Assembly: GCA_016715465.1 (NCBI GenBank) | Contig: JADKAA010000029.1 | Coordinates: 2,232,001 to 2,296,000, forward strand | Direction of reading: 5' to 3' | Length of the DNA stretch: 64,000 nt | Origin: Saprospiraceae bacterium | Lineage (GTDB): Bacteria; Bacteroidota; Bacteroidia; Chitinophagales; Saprospiraceae | In this document: positions 34,901-45,791 of the stretch, piece after piece | Layout: the number at the start of each line of letters is the position of its first letter | Position numbering within the stretch: the stretch's first letter is position 1 | Program-made: the position numbers and the translations under genes | Notes under the pieces: model-generated | Told to the model about the DNA's origin: nothing | Seen by the model: only the letters and a program-made list of their open reading frames with translations | The model's database searches: none

Positions 34901-35387
34901 CTCCAATATTAAATGAAAATAAATCAGGTTCTGTTTCGTGTAACGGAGAGCCATTTCCTGCATTTATTACCCAATCATTGTATCCACAATCATTTGGCAA
35001 TGGGATATTGTTGCCATTGTAATAATATCCAGATGGCCCTTCATCTCTCAATCCCAAAACCGTTCGGGATATCATACCTCCTGCATTCAAACTCCATCCT
35101 GCCCCGATTCTGCTGGATACCTGGGAAACAACCAAGCCTGAAGCATGATAAGACAAACTAATTGGCAGGTTTAAAGACCCGGATTTTACCGTGTGAATAG
35201 GTATTTCAATTTGAGGAACGCCTGTAAAATTATCAACCGGAACGTCAGCATATTTACCCAAACTACTAACTTCTGCGCTGGGAAGAACAATGTTTTTCGT
35301 ATAACTATTAGTAGGTTGGGCAAATAGTTGTATCAGATGAAAGTTGATGAGTAGGAAGATATATAGTAGAGATATATTCTTTTTCAT
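28920..35387 (-). CDS. Rhs/YD-repeat polymorphic toxin
   Basis: 2155 residues. Signal peptide 1-23 (ending LIQLFAQ), an N-terminal Bacteroidota Rhs domain (about 35-650), a Cys-rich insert near 690-725 with GIQDGMETGVDCGG, many YD repeats (GYTYDVNGNL type), and the Rhs core GRWHVVDPLADKYPKMTPYN near residue 1920. The last 190 or so residues are a variable tip: Gly/Ala-rich linker, then HTVSKPTLKEAKDAARNN and THFHSAKDGKKL with several His, which resembles small nuclease-type toxins but is not assigned. The repeat shell would enclose the toxin. It is followed by a coupled immunity gene and preceded by a T9SS-sorted pseudoprotease 15 bp upstream, probably the same operon. Confidence 0.93.
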   Translation of the reverse strand: MKKNISLLYIFLLINFHLIQLFAQPTNSYTKNIVLPSAEVSSLGKYADVPVDNFTGVPQIEIPIHTVKSGSLNLPISLSYHASGLVVSQVSSRIGAGWSLNAGGMISRTVLGLRDEGPSGYYYNGNNIPLPNDCGYNDWVINAGNGSPLHETEPDLFSFNIGGVSGKFYFSRDFASDSIIMIPLSDVKIVPHFQGNPNLVDNLDYFTIINTDGTKYYLGKYNGVDGLEQTQFSGSQNPVVTAWYVVRIESADTESFINFSYAVDNYEYQYRISKSSYTCVNEPEFDFSAFKSKKLTSIVGSHELVEFLDGINRSDLRPHYQTPSEASKALGTIKISTGSFIKQFDLTQSHWQDSEFPQVSTHLNYLLRLDAIQEKGFSSSNVAVITNPATTFEYTTKAGNINFFPNRISKAIDHWGYYNGKTTNNPGYVLNIPPQPTRSCYNGGTCANQDVIPANYTSDRETHEPSMLIGSLKRITYPTGGSTELVLEANDYHTSEYQTPITELIRVDHAYPYPGRCNTSYSSDNVPSNYTFATLANVKYTFYVIPAAACSNSNLAIEIILKNANTNAVIANSGQMNFTPGSSNTYTANLSSLFPSLPLNTAVKFEILGTNCAAQFKVFSETSSLVFLNKKVGGLRVKTITQKDGGFGSPDVVTNFEYKSPSNSSASSATLFYQPKYYFTNTWFNPNVYCQPPYNNCGQCSNGIQDGMETGVDCGGNCVPCSGGCHVIFTETPVVPLSSFEGYHIGYSFVDKKSSDNSYTRYEYFVEPPFILTGTYLEDDKYPIEPHQARINTGKLKVEQKISASGIVVEKMEEQYKTDDIYSVSSDRMMKVGTYTICNGGGSWGYSNSYHIRTKVYRLSQTRHTLDNVIRVTDFTFDPGNRFYMPVSESITNSDGKVHRSNYTYIHDYPDATIMTVLRDKNIISSPFKTMKLVNGILVDGTEIEYAWFNIANGSHQPTQFYNQQPGYPRTHKHHRYEYTWTGATLTGSGRTLNTTINNYDGFGNPILLTVDGWQPITYEWFSNSVLKKVTFKDHIKQFTYYPSTTLLNTATDIDGQVMTYEYDELLRLKSIKERSNNVISNFSYHYKETSGDVYNWVKTTKSFTPTANSSLNTLENKEFVDGLGRGIQFTKVKYSPLQKDIVVKTEYDAKGRVSKVYNPVESTYNNGTFYTISGGAPFTLTTYEDAPTNRKKTVTPPSWYASTYTYGGNTSTDVTNLSTGSNYAANLLNKTEILNPDGNRTLEFTDKLGRKVMDWNTNVSFSQHARTYTMYDDKSRITKIVPPGGTLTTNDLNFDYTYDQSDNILSKKIPAKAVEKYMYNTRDLKTFFQDGVMLATNDWIQYEYDDYGRPTQSGKVTMPNSTPPGAGNVYTYNDVYAQTSYFILPTDGVKLGKLKQQKDKVLGTTNTWIDKTFNYDTYGRISSATGNNYIYNDLTAETISTSYDFADNVMTENRTHKQSANSAQNTTFNKRWTYDHSGRQTDFFTTLNGGVEQKIANQNYTIKDELLEKNLGAVNVGGVSSYLQSLDYQYNDQGWITKLNQETLGGTNIALPTTGCTPALPNPGAYTYQANPDPNDLFYIEFKYDTASFPNITGLPSNLQKAGNIAQIAYRVRGRDKQAYNHTYDFLNRMLNSTHYKVSSANAATASSMYNENLTYDSRGNVVTLNRQGYYTSAGTCAYNTIDNLTYNYSANTNKLNTITESASATYKSFGFNPGAGGVGYTYDVNGNLKSDSYKGITNITYNFLNLPSKIEWGTTKSIDFVYSASGEKLAKTVKTGSTINYIQHYVGGIEYNSASGLNRRVEAIYHGEGRFFNTNTGTTAPSYRTEFSIKDHLGNARVTFTDLNANGKIDVTNSAATNEIIQENHYYAFGMAYEGPWMMNHSSKDNNYLYNYKELNADHDLKWYDYGARFYDAVIGRWHVVDPLADKYPKMTPYNYVENNPIRLIDPDGRAAVDAVGGNPIKGFFLATGAYLSGVANAVGSNSLLGAGRQDPSSFGEYASYAQAGQTAGDVISVVQGGVEMAVGASGTVVATGTGVGVVATPATVGLAVHGATTTGTAMSNLLNPSKVQANSDVPKSQLGPSGKPKIHTVSKPTLKEAKDAARNNPKSNSQPVKHSSDKGQKTHFHSAKDGKKLSGKDNVHYENRSSKKNPNE

Positions 35388-35402
35388 GGTTTTTAGCTTT
35401 GG

Positions 35403-36656
35403 TTATTGTTTAATAATTTTTCTTAACATGCGAAGTTGATCCTTTGAAGTGATTTCAACAAAATAGATTCCATTGGGGAGATGGGTTATGTCCAGAGCAA
35501 CTCCTGCCAAATTATCAATTTCCGGAAACCACACATCGTTTACAGGCATCCCTACTACATCATACAATTGGATTTTTACATGTTTCATTTTAATCGATGG
35601 CATCAGGAAAAAATTGCCCGTGTTTGGATTTGGATATATTTTTAAATCTGCTTGAGAAACTCTGGGTGAGGATTGCTGTGTGCATGCATCCGTAAGCAAA
35701 TTCTTTCGTCCAAATTTCGAAAAAGCCAATTTGCGCAACATATCTGATTGACCCGATGTAAACATGGTCATTAAACCATCTGGTAAATTATCCATATAAT
35801 TTACTATCATTTCCGGGGGATTTCCTTCACACGTCGATATGTTTTTATAGTTTGTTCCAGGTGTGAAATTTGCATAATTATGGACAGGTGTGTCATTTAT
35901 CCCATCATCTGCACAAGGAACTGTTTCATTCCATAATTCATTTAATCCCATAAATGAGGACAACAAATGCACTAAGGTTTTGCCTTCATTGTAATTTGGA
36001 TAATTGAGTTCATGGATGCCGAAAAACCTATAATCTACAACAATTCCATGCACAGTTGAATTGGATGAAGGAGAAGTTGCAATACCACCATAATCACCTT
36101 TTAGATCTACTACATAAATATTTATGAGTTTCTTATCTATTGGCGCAGGAGAGATTTGATTCAGATCGAATAGTATTTTACTGTCGATTTCGAATTGGCC
36201 GGAGACATTTGCTTCTGCTATATCCGGATCATAGCAGAAACCAATATTGGGAACCCCTGCCAGCGAAAAAAAACCATTAATATTCTCATTATCAATATAG
36301 CGATCAATATTTAAATACTGAAAGGCACTGTTGATTACAGCCACTTGTTCTTCTACTTCAATGCTATTTATAGTCCTCCTTGAGCATAGGTTGTGAATCT
36401 TTAATTCATAGGTTAAATAATCAGGTATTGTGTTTAAATCCATATTTTCAACGTCACTCATCAGAGAATCCTTACTATCTGTTTTTGTGCCAGTAAGGGT
36501 TTCCAGATGCTGACTGCCATAGAGGCGGTAAGCGTAAGACGAGTCCACTACCTGACTATGACAAATGAACCTAATTGAAAACAAAAATAAAACAGCTAAC
36601 ATGCTTTTTATAAAGGGGCTTTTATTCCTGCCCAGGAATGAGATAATATTTTTCAT
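35403..36656 (-). CDS. M43-like (pappalysin-type) pseudoprotease with T9SS sorting domain
   Basis: 417 residues. Signal peptide about 1-34, then a region laid out as in M43 metalloproteases: GKTLVHLLSSFMGLNELW aligns with the usual GxTLxHExGHxLGLxHxW, and CADDGINDTP is the conserved stretch after it. Yet the zinc site is lost: Glu is Leu, the second and third His are Ser and Glu. It should be catalytically dead. Last 80 residues are a type A T9SS sorting domain (IYPNPNTGNFFL ... GIYFVEI), so it is exported across the outer membrane. It lies 15 bp before the Rhs gene on the same strand and may act in its delivery or display. Confidence 0.85.
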   Translation of the reverse strand: MKNIISFLGRNKSPFIKSMLAVLFLFSIRFICHSQVVDSSYAYRLYGSQHLETLTGTKTDSKDSLMSDVENMDLNTIPDYLTYELKIHNLCSRRTINSIEVEEQVAVINSAFQYLNIDRYIDNENINGFFSLAGVPNIGFCYDPDIAEANVSGQFEIDSKILFDLNQISPAPIDKKLINIYVVDLKGDYGGIATSPSSNSTVHGIVVDYRFFGIHELNYPNYNEGKTLVHLLSSFMGLNELWNETVPCADDGINDTPVHNYANFTPGTNYKNISTCEGNPPEMIVNYMDNLPDGLMTMFTSGQSDMLRKLAFSKFGRKNLLTDACTQQSSPRVSQADLKIYPNPNTGNFFLMPSIKMKHVKIQLYDVVGMPVNDVWFPEIDNLAGVALDITHLPNGIYFVEITSKDQLRMLRKIIKQ

Positions 36657-37315
36657 AAGATAATTTTTGACAATAATTTAACGGGTTCACTATTGCGCGC
36701 TTAAACACCAATATGAACGGACAAATAAATAGATGATTGGCCAATTTCAATTAACCAATTTCATCTAATGCAGAAATAAAAAAATGTTAATAGACTTTAT
36801 TCATTGGGTAGTACTTTATGCGTTAAAATAATCGAGTTGGATAGATAATATTTTCAAAAATAATTGAAACTATTTTTCTTAGGTAATCTTTTTTCAATTT
36901 TAACATTTAACAAACAATTTTTTTGTTGTACTACTTTTAGATCGGTTGTTTATAATACCTTCCATTTTAAAGGCCAATTTGTTGATGATCTTACTTTTGT
37001 GTGGTTGGTTTGATTTTGCATTTTCCGGGCAATTACCCGCTTTAAATATTTCCTTTCAACTAAAATTATTTTTTGACTATGCACTATTCCCGTACCTGCC
37101 TTCCTTATGATTTTTTTATATTTTTTCCATGATCATCTGTTGGCTTCTACCGTTCTATTTTTGTTCAATCGGATAATTAAAATTGCTGTTAATTACACCA
37201 TAATCATTGCCAAAATCCATACCCGGCATCGTCTGTCATTCCTTTCCTGATTTCGCGCTTAACAAATTGCTGCTTCACCGGCATGGATCATGGCAGGTGC
37301 TAACCACTTTTTTTG
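36657..37315. other. AT-rich intergenic region at the right edge of the toxin locus
   Basis: About 660 bp without a credible reading frame, repeat or RNA gene. Base composition changes from AT-rich to the mixed composition of the core genes near 37.2 kb. A promoter for the leftward operon must lie here but no clean TAnnTTTG was seen. Confidence 0.5.
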
Positions 37316-37323
37316 TACCTTTA
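37316..37323 (+). promoter_or_regulatory. Weak -7 element TACCTTTA for purD
   Basis: One base from TAnnTTTG, 22 bases before the ATG at 37346. It supports that ATG over the upstream in-frame codon at 37313. Confidence 0.35.
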
Positions 37324-37345
37324 CAGTCTCAATAAATTCACCTTT

Positions 37346-38608
37346 ATGAATGTCATCCTCATCGGCAATGGCGGCAGGGAAAATGCGCTGGCAAGGGCCA
37401 TTGCGCAAAGTACTATGCTGCATACTTTATACATTCTGCCGGGCAACCCGGGTACGGCGGCTTATGGGGTAAATGTACCCATCCCTGCCAAAAATACCGA
37501 TGACATTGAAAAATTTGCCCTCGATCACGAGGTAAGCCTCATCGTGGTAGGACCGGAAGCGCCGCTGGTGGATGGTTTTGCCGACCACTTCAAAAAACAC
37601 CCGCACATCCTGGTGGTGGGACCTTCGGCTTATGGCGCCCAACTCGAGGGAAGCAAGGCCTTTGCTAAAAAATTTATGCAGCGACACCACATTCCTACGG
37701 CGCGGTATTTTGAATGCGATGCGACCAACCTCAATCAGGGCATTGACTTTTTGCGCTTGCTACAGTCTCCCTATGTGCTGAAAGCAGATGGTCTGGCTGC
37801 AGGTAAAGGGGTGCTCATCATCAACGACATCTCGGAAGCAGAGCACGAACTCACGGCCATGCTCAATGGCAAATTTGGGGATGCATCGGCCACGGTGGTC
37901 ATCGAGGAGTTTTTGTCGGGCATCGAGTTTTCTGTTTTTGCGCTTACGGACGGTAAGGACTATGTGCTATTGCCGGAAGCAAAAGATTACAAACGCATCG
38001 GTGAGGGCGATGCCGGCCTGAACACCGGCGGCATGGGGGCTGTTTCTCCGGTTCCGTTTTGCAATGAGGCACTGATGCAAAAAGTAATCGACCGCATCGT
38101 CGCTCCCACGATAAATGGTCTGCATGCAGAAGAAATCGACTACAAGGGTTTTGTGTTCTTTGGCCTCATAAATGTGAACGGAGATCCCTTTGTGATCGAA
38201 TACAACTGCCGCATGGGCGACCCGGAAACCGAAGTTGTTTTTCCGCGCATCGATGCGGATGTGTTGTCGATGTTTGAAGCCATTCGGCATCAGCAACTCG
38301 GGGCTTTTGAAATGAAGTTTGTACCCGGTACAGCTGTTGCGGTGATGATGGTGTCGGGCGGATATCCGGGCGATTATGAGACCGGCAAAGAAATCACACT
38401 GGGCATTGTGCATGAAGACAGCATCGTCTTCCATGCCGGCACCACGCTAACAGATGGAAAATTGGTCACTTCGGGAGGCCGTGTACTCGCTGTCACTTCC
38501 TTTGGCAAGGACATTGCTGAAGCGGCGTCGCGATCTTACCAGACTGTGGAAAACATCTATTTTGAAGGCGCTTATTACCGGAAAGACATCGGCAAGGATT
38601 TGATGTAA
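37346..38608 (+). CDS. purD: Phosphoribosylamine-glycine ligase (GAR synthetase)
   Basis: 420 residues. ATP-dependent joining of glycine to 5-phosphoribosylamine, step two of purine synthesis. Start MNVILIGNGGRENALARAI is the standard family start, so 37346 is used rather than the longer frame from 37313. ATP-grasp features: ADGLAAGKGVLI near 140, EEFLSGIEFSVF near 182, and metal-binding CRMGDPETEV near 282. Stands alone; the following GxxExxY gene is separate. Confidence 0.97.
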   Translation: MNVILIGNGGRENALARAIAQSTMLHTLYILPGNPGTAAYGVNVPIPAKNTDDIEKFALDHEVSLIVVGPEAPLVDGFADHFKKHPHILVVGPSAYGAQLEGSKAFAKKFMQRHHIPTARYFECDATNLNQGIDFLRLLQSPYVLKADGLAAGKGVLIINDISEAEHELTAMLNGKFGDASATVVIEEFLSGIEFSVFALTDGKDYVLLPEAKDYKRIGEGDAGLNTGGMGAVSPVPFCNEALMQKVIDRIVAPTINGLHAEEIDYKGFVFFGLINVNGDPFVIEYNCRMGDPETEVVFPRIDADVLSMFEAIRHQQLGAFEMKFVPGTAVAVMMVSGGYPGDYETGKEITLGIVHEDSIVFHAGTTLTDGKLVTSGGRVLAVTSFGKDIAEAASRSYQTVENIYFEGAYYRKDIGKDLM

Positions 38609-38701
38609 TGCCTTTTTTTACTTTTGTGGGTTCTGGGTTAAATTTTTGTTATTTGCCGGCGGTGTGTTCGTGAATCCAATACATTGAAGGTCAAAAACGC
38701 T

Positions 38702-39088
38702 ATGAACGAAAATGAATTGTCCTACTTCATCAGGGGTGCGATCTTTAAAATTTATCAAAACCTGGGACCCGGCTTGCTGGAATCGGTGTATGAAAATGCA
38801 CTGGAAGAAGAATTGCTGGCGCTTGGCCTGGATGTAAAGCGGCAGTTTCCGGTGCCGATGTTTTATAATGGCAAAAAAATGGGCGTCGGTTTTCGCATCG
38901 ACTTACTCATCAACCACAAGGTGCTGGTTGAAATTAAATCCATCGAAAACCTGGCCGAAGTCCACCACAAACAAGTACTCACCTACCTCAGACTGGCTGA
39001 CATCAGGCTTGGTTTGCTGGTCAATTTTAATACGGCCTGCATAGAAAAATCCATTTTCAGAAAAGTCAATGGATTGAAAGAGGGGTGA
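38702..39088 (+). CDS. GxxExxY protein (PD-(D/E)xK nuclease superfamily)
   Basis: 128 residues from the ATG at 38702 (a TTG at 38684 is possible). The name motif is seen as GLLESVY near residue 25, and the nuclease-like core as FRIDLLINHKVLVEIKS (Asp and Glu-x-Lys near 64-78). Common in Bacteroidota genomes as single genes and small families. The biochemical role is unknown. No partner nearby. Confidence 0.88.
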   Translation: MNENELSYFIRGAIFKIYQNLGPGLLESVYENALEEELLALGLDVKRQFPVPMFYNGKKMGVGFRIDLLINHKVLVEIKSIENLAEVHHKQVLTYLRLADIRLGLLVNFNTACIEKSIFRKVNGLKEG

Positions 39089-39103
39089 ATTGAGGAGTGA
39101 TGC

Positions 39104-39430
39104 AAAGGTGTTCCCGCAGAATCCGCTGAAACATGCTCCTTTCCTTTGAGCTTTGTCTGGGAATTTAAAAGGTCATTCTTTAAGGATTGGTACTTTCGCC
39201 GAAATCGCTGAAAGGGGTTCCCGCTGAATCCGCTGAAACATTGTCCTTTCTTTTATGCTTTTGTCGGCGAATTTAATTGACACTTCTTGCTGTGGATTAT
39301 CCCTCTCGCTGAAATCGCTGAAAGGGGTTCCCGCTGAATCCGCTGAAACATTGTCCTTTCTTTTATGCTTTTGTCGGGGTAATTAATTGGCACTTCCTGC
39401 TTTGGATTATCCCTCTCGCTGAAATCGCTG
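39104..39430. repeat. Three tandem repeats of about 110 bp
   Basis: Units at about 39104-39210 (degenerate), 39211-39320 and 39321-39430. The last two are near identical: GGGGTTCCCGCTGAATCCGC, then CATTGTCCTTTCTTTTATGC and TATCCCTCTCGCTGAAATCG. The words GCTGAAATCGCTGAA and GCTGAATCCGCTGAAA recur inside each. After it come two copies of TTCTGCGTCTTCTGCGG (39468 and 39551 regions). No coding frame. Confidence 0.8.
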
Positions 39431-39582
39431 AATTTTTAACTTAAGATGTTTTGAGTTGGTTGTTTTCTTCTGCGTCTTCTGCGGTACCTAAAACTCTATA
39501 TGGGGGCATGTTTGTTTACTTTATTCTAACCCTTTTGGAAAACAATTCTTTCTGCGTCTTCTGCGGGACCCAAACTCTCAGT

Positions 39583-42381
<2,799 letters not shown>

Positions 42382-42416
42382 TCTGTTTACTTGGTCATCG
42401 TTTTTTTCAAGGAGTC

Positions 42417-43037
42417 TTATCTCATCGGTGGACGTCTGCGTTTGCCTCCGCCAGACATGCGCATCATTTGCATGCCTTGTTTACCCATTGATCTGGCGAC
42501 GTTGAGGTTACCGCGGCTGCTGATTGCTTTTTCGACCTGATCGATCTGATCCTTGATCAGTTTTTCAGAGATGCTGAGTTTTTTTACCTGCATAAAATAA
42601 TTCTGCGCGCCTGCCCAGTTGCTTTTCATCATCTGGATGTTGCACATCTGGAGCAGGACCATGGCCTTTTCATTGTCTGAAGGCAATTTTAGCGTTAATG
42701 CTTTTTGGAAATATTCCTCTGCAGATTTGGTATCCTTGCTCTGTGCCATGATCGATCCTTTCAGGATATAATAAATGGACCGGTTGGTCACATAAAGTAA
42801 CTGAGGAAAATAGGTGAGGTTGAGCATCTTTTCTGCCCCCACAAAATCCGTGACCTGAATTCTTTCTGCTGCAGATTGGATGGTTCCAAAAAGAAAATAG
42901 CTGGCAAGGAATATCAGACCGATAAGAATGAGGATCCAGGTGTAGCCAATGCCATATACAAAAGATAAGGCTATGCCCCCCAGAAGGAAGATCGCAATCA
43001 AGGCAAACTTGAGGTAAATATTTATTTTAAACATCAT
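42417..43037 (-). CDS. Small membrane protein with TPR-like helices
   Basis: 206 residues. Two membrane helices (about 10-30 and 32-52), then helical repeats typical of tetratricopeptide units (AEEYFQKALTL, LLQMCNIQMMKSNW) and a basic tail rich in Arg, Met and Gly (MMRMSGGGKRRRPP). Probably a scaffold at the inner membrane. It is 35 bp upstream of uvrA and probably transcribed with it, without known functional connection. Confidence 0.75.
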   Translation of the reverse strand: MMFKINIYLKFALIAIFLLGGIALSFVYGIGYTWILILIGLIFLASYFLFGTIQSAAERIQVTDFVGAEKMLNLTYFPQLLYVTNRSIYYILKGSIMAQSKDTKSAEEYFQKALTLKLPSDNEKAMVLLQMCNIQMMKSNWAGAQNYFMQVKKLSISEKLIKDQIDQVEKAISSRGNLNVARSMGKQGMQMMRMSGGGKRRRPPMR

Positions 43038-43064
43038 GGTTTTCTCCTGTTTTAGTTAAGGGTG

Positions 43065-43072
43065 CAAATATA
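43065..43072 (-). promoter_or_regulatory. -7 promoter element TATATTTG of the TPR-uvrA unit
   Basis: Exact TAnnTTTG on the minus strand, 28 bases before the ATG at 43037. No -33 match at the expected distance. Confidence 0.45.
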
Positions 43073-43438
43073 GGGAAAATTGGTCGGTCGTACTTGAGTG
43101 AGATCAAAATAAAGACTGGTATTCACCCGCTCTGTTTGCATTCGGAAAAAATAAAGTTTGTTAATAGACAAGTTGTGAAAATTTAATTTCATTTCTAATC
43201 AAAATGCTCTCATTGTGCGGTGTTGGATAAGTTTGATATTTCGTTACTACAAAATAATAAATCCTTTTTTAGCCAATTTGTTTCAATTTTAGTGCCGATC
43301 GCTGGTATTTCAATATGGTTTTTACCATTGGGTCAGCACCCTAAAGAAGGCAAAACGAAGGGTATTGAATTTATGACGGTCAAGGAATCAGTTGTAGATA
43401 TTATTCAACCATCTGGCCAAAGACCTATGGATAATTTG
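43073..43438. other. Intergenic space between the divergent TPR and glgB genes
   Basis: No supported gene. A frame of 75 codons (43220-43447) runs through the glgB promoter, has a weak hydrophobic part and lacks any recognisable domain. Confidence 0.45.
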
Positions 43439-43446
43439 TACATTTG
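43439..43446 (+). promoter_or_regulatory. -7 promoter element TACATTTG of glgB
   Basis: Exact TAnnTTTG 22 bases before the ATG at 43468. It shows that the longer frame from 43444, within the promoter, is not the start. Confidence 0.5.
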
Positions 43447-43467
43447 ACCAATCATCAAAACATCAAC

Positions 43468-45375
43468 ATGGAGTTTACGTTAAAACCACACAGTCTTTTT
43501 ACCGACTACGATGTGTACCTCTTTCGATCCGGAAAACACATCAGGCTGTATGAGCGGTTTGGCTCCCACCTTTTGACCCTGGATGATGAAGAAGGATGTT
43601 ATTTTGCCGTCTTTGCGCCTGCTGCCAAAAGTGTGGCTGTCATTGGTGATTTCAATGGATGGGTGGGTGATGAACACGAACTAAAACCCCGCTGGGATGA
43701 ATCCGGCATTTGGGAGGGCTTTATCACGGGCATCAAAGCAGGTGATCTGTATAAATACCACATCGAATCGACCAATCGAAGTTTGCGATTTGACAAAATT
43801 GATCCTTATGCATTCCACTTCCAGACTCCTCCAAGTCATTGCTCCATTGTCTGGGACTTGAAGCATAATTGGAACGATAAATCCTGGATGAAAAACAGGG
43901 CAAAAAAGAACGAATTAAACTGCCCATACAGCATTTATGAGGTACACCTTGGGTCCTGGCGCAGACACGCGGATGGCAATCCGTTTAGTTACCGGTTATT
44001 GGCAAAAGAGCTGGTGACGTACGTGAAAGAAATGGGCTTTACCCATGTAGAACTTATGCCTGTGATGGAACATCCCTATGATCCCTCCTGGGGTTATCAG
44101 GTAACCGGGTATTTTGCGGCCACTTCCCGCTTTGGCACGCCTCAGGACCTGATGGAACTCATCGAAGCCTTTCACGAAGCGGGCATCGGGGTCATCATGG
44201 ACTGGGTACCGGCGCATTTTCCATCAGATGGTCATGCCCTTTCTTATTTTGACGGCAGCCATGTGTACGAACATCCCGATACCGGCAAAGGGTACCATCC
44301 CGACTGGAAAAGCCTCATTTTTAATTTTGAGCGCAATGAAATCAGAAGTTTCCTGCTCAGCAGCGCCTTTTTCTGGATGGAAGTGTTTCACGCTGACAGC
44401 CTGCGGGTAGATGCCGTGGCATCCATGCTATACCTCGATTACAGCAGAAAAGAAGGAGAATGGCAACCCAACATATATGGAGGAAATGAATACCTGGCCG
44501 CCATTTCCTTCATCAAGGACTTCAATGAAGCCCTATACAACAACGTCAAAGACATCCACACCATCGCAGAAGAAAGCACTTCCTTTGCCGGGGTGACCCA
44601 CCCCATTCAATCCGGTGGACTCGGTTTTGGCATGAAGTGGATGATGGGTTGGATGCACGACACCATCGATTATTTCAAAAAACCACCCATCTATCGAAAA
44701 TTTCATCAAAACAATGTCACCTTCAGCATCGTCTATGCTTTTTCTGAAAACTTCATCCTGCCTTTTTCCCATGATGAAGTAGTCCATGGCAAGGCCTCGA
44801 TGATCTATAAAATGCCCGGCGATGAATGGCAGAAATTTGCCAACCTGAGGGCCATGTATGGCTACATGTTTACCCATCCCGGAGGAAAGTTGCTGTTTAT
44901 GGGTAGTGAGTTTGCCCAGACGACGGAGTGGAATTTTAAGGCTGAATTGCCCTGGTCCCTGTTGCAATTTGAACCCCATAAGGGCATCCAGCAGTTGGTA
45001 AAAGACCTCAACAAACTTTATACCACAGAAAAAGCGATGTACGAATTGCAGTTTGATCCAAAAGGATTCGAATGGCTCGACTTTTCCAACCACGAAGCCA
45101 GCATCATTGCCTACATTCGAAAAAATGAAGACATCGATGAAAACATCATCGTTCTGTGTAATTTCAACACCACACCGCATGAAAAATACCGGTTTGGGGT
45201 ATCTCAAAAGGGCAGTTGGAAAGTAATCCTCAATACCGACGACGAAAAATATGGGGGCAGTGGTTATTGTACATCCTCCAGTTATGAGGCGGAAAGTGAA
45301 ACCAGTCACGGCAAAGCTTTCAGCATCGAAGCAGCCTTACCTCCATTGGGCGTCGTTATATTGAAAAAAGCGTAA
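43468..45375 (+). CDS. glgB: 1,4-alpha-glucan branching enzyme
   Basis: 635 residues. Makes alpha-1,6 branches in glycogen. N-terminal CBM48-like domain (about 20-120), then a GH13 barrel with DWVPAHFPSDGHAL near 245, the catalytic Asp in DSLRVDAVASM near 310, Glu in IAEEST near 366 and Asp in PFSHDEVVHG near 440; C-terminal beta domain from about 530. Length and motifs are standard. A cupin gene follows after 3 bp. No other glycogen genes are in the window. Confidence 0.96.
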   Translation: MEFTLKPHSLFTDYDVYLFRSGKHIRLYERFGSHLLTLDDEEGCYFAVFAPAAKSVAVIGDFNGWVGDEHELKPRWDESGIWEGFITGIKAGDLYKYHIESTNRSLRFDKIDPYAFHFQTPPSHCSIVWDLKHNWNDKSWMKNRAKKNELNCPYSIYEVHLGSWRRHADGNPFSYRLLAKELVTYVKEMGFTHVELMPVMEHPYDPSWGYQVTGYFAATSRFGTPQDLMELIEAFHEAGIGVIMDWVPAHFPSDGHALSYFDGSHVYEHPDTGKGYHPDWKSLIFNFERNEIRSFLLSSAFFWMEVFHADSLRVDAVASMLYLDYSRKEGEWQPNIYGGNEYLAAISFIKDFNEALYNNVKDIHTIAEESTSFAGVTHPIQSGGLGFGMKWMMGWMHDTIDYFKKPPIYRKFHQNNVTFSIVYAFSENFILPFSHDEVVHGKASMIYKMPGDEWQKFANLRAMYGYMFTHPGGKLLFMGSEFAQTTEWNFKAELPWSLLQFEPHKGIQQLVKDLNKLYTTEKAMYELQFDPKGFEWLDFSNHEASIIAYIRKNEDIDENIIVLCNFNTTPHEKYRFGVSQKGSWKVILNTDDEKYGGSGYCTSSSYEAESETSHGKAFSIEAALPPLGVVILKKA

Positions 45376-45378
45376 ATC

Positions 45379-45723
45379 ATGGCCCTCATTCATTACCACA
45401 CCATGCCTAAACTGGCCATTTGGCCGGGCATAACCGGATCTGTATATCATTCAGACCAAGCCACCATTGGACATATTGATATCGAAGACAAAGTCGAGTT
45501 GCCTACCCATGCACACCCCCACGAACAGTGGTCGCATGTCATCGAAGGTATCTTTGAATTTAACATTGACGGAGAAATCTTTGTCCTCGAGAAAGGCATG
45601 TCAATGTACATACCCCCAAATGTACCTCACAGTGGTAAAGCGCGCACTGCCTGCAGGATCATTGACTGCTTTGTGCCTGCACGGGAAGATTGGAAAACAT
45701 TACCGTTTGCCGGTATAGAATAA
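45379..45723 (+). CDS. Cupin-domain protein
   Basis: 114 residues forming one small beta barrel. The metal-binding motif appears as THAHPHEQWSHVIEG (His residues near 49, 51 and 58) and the second as YIPPNVPHSGKA (His near 84). Such proteins are enzymes or sensors for small molecules; the substrate cannot be told. It begins 3 bp after glgB, so co-transcription is very likely, and a role in sugar metabolism is possible. Confidence 0.88.
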   Translation: MALIHYHTMPKLAIWPGITGSVYHSDQATIGHIDIEDKVELPTHAHPHEQWSHVIEGIFEFNIDGEIFVLEKGMSMYIPPNVPHSGKARTACRIIDCFVPAREDWKTLPFAGIE

Positions 45724-45791
45724 AAAAGGTGACCACACCGCAGCCACCATTTTTGATTATTACCTAATATGTAAGGGTAATGAAATTAATA

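Noticed and set aside
39104..39430. Possible CRISPR array
   Set aside because: The units are about 110 bp head-to-tail copies with no unique spacers and no cas genes nearby.
43220..43447. 75-codon frame before glgB
   Set aside because: Overlaps the glgB promoter, no family or start signal; composition not gene-like.
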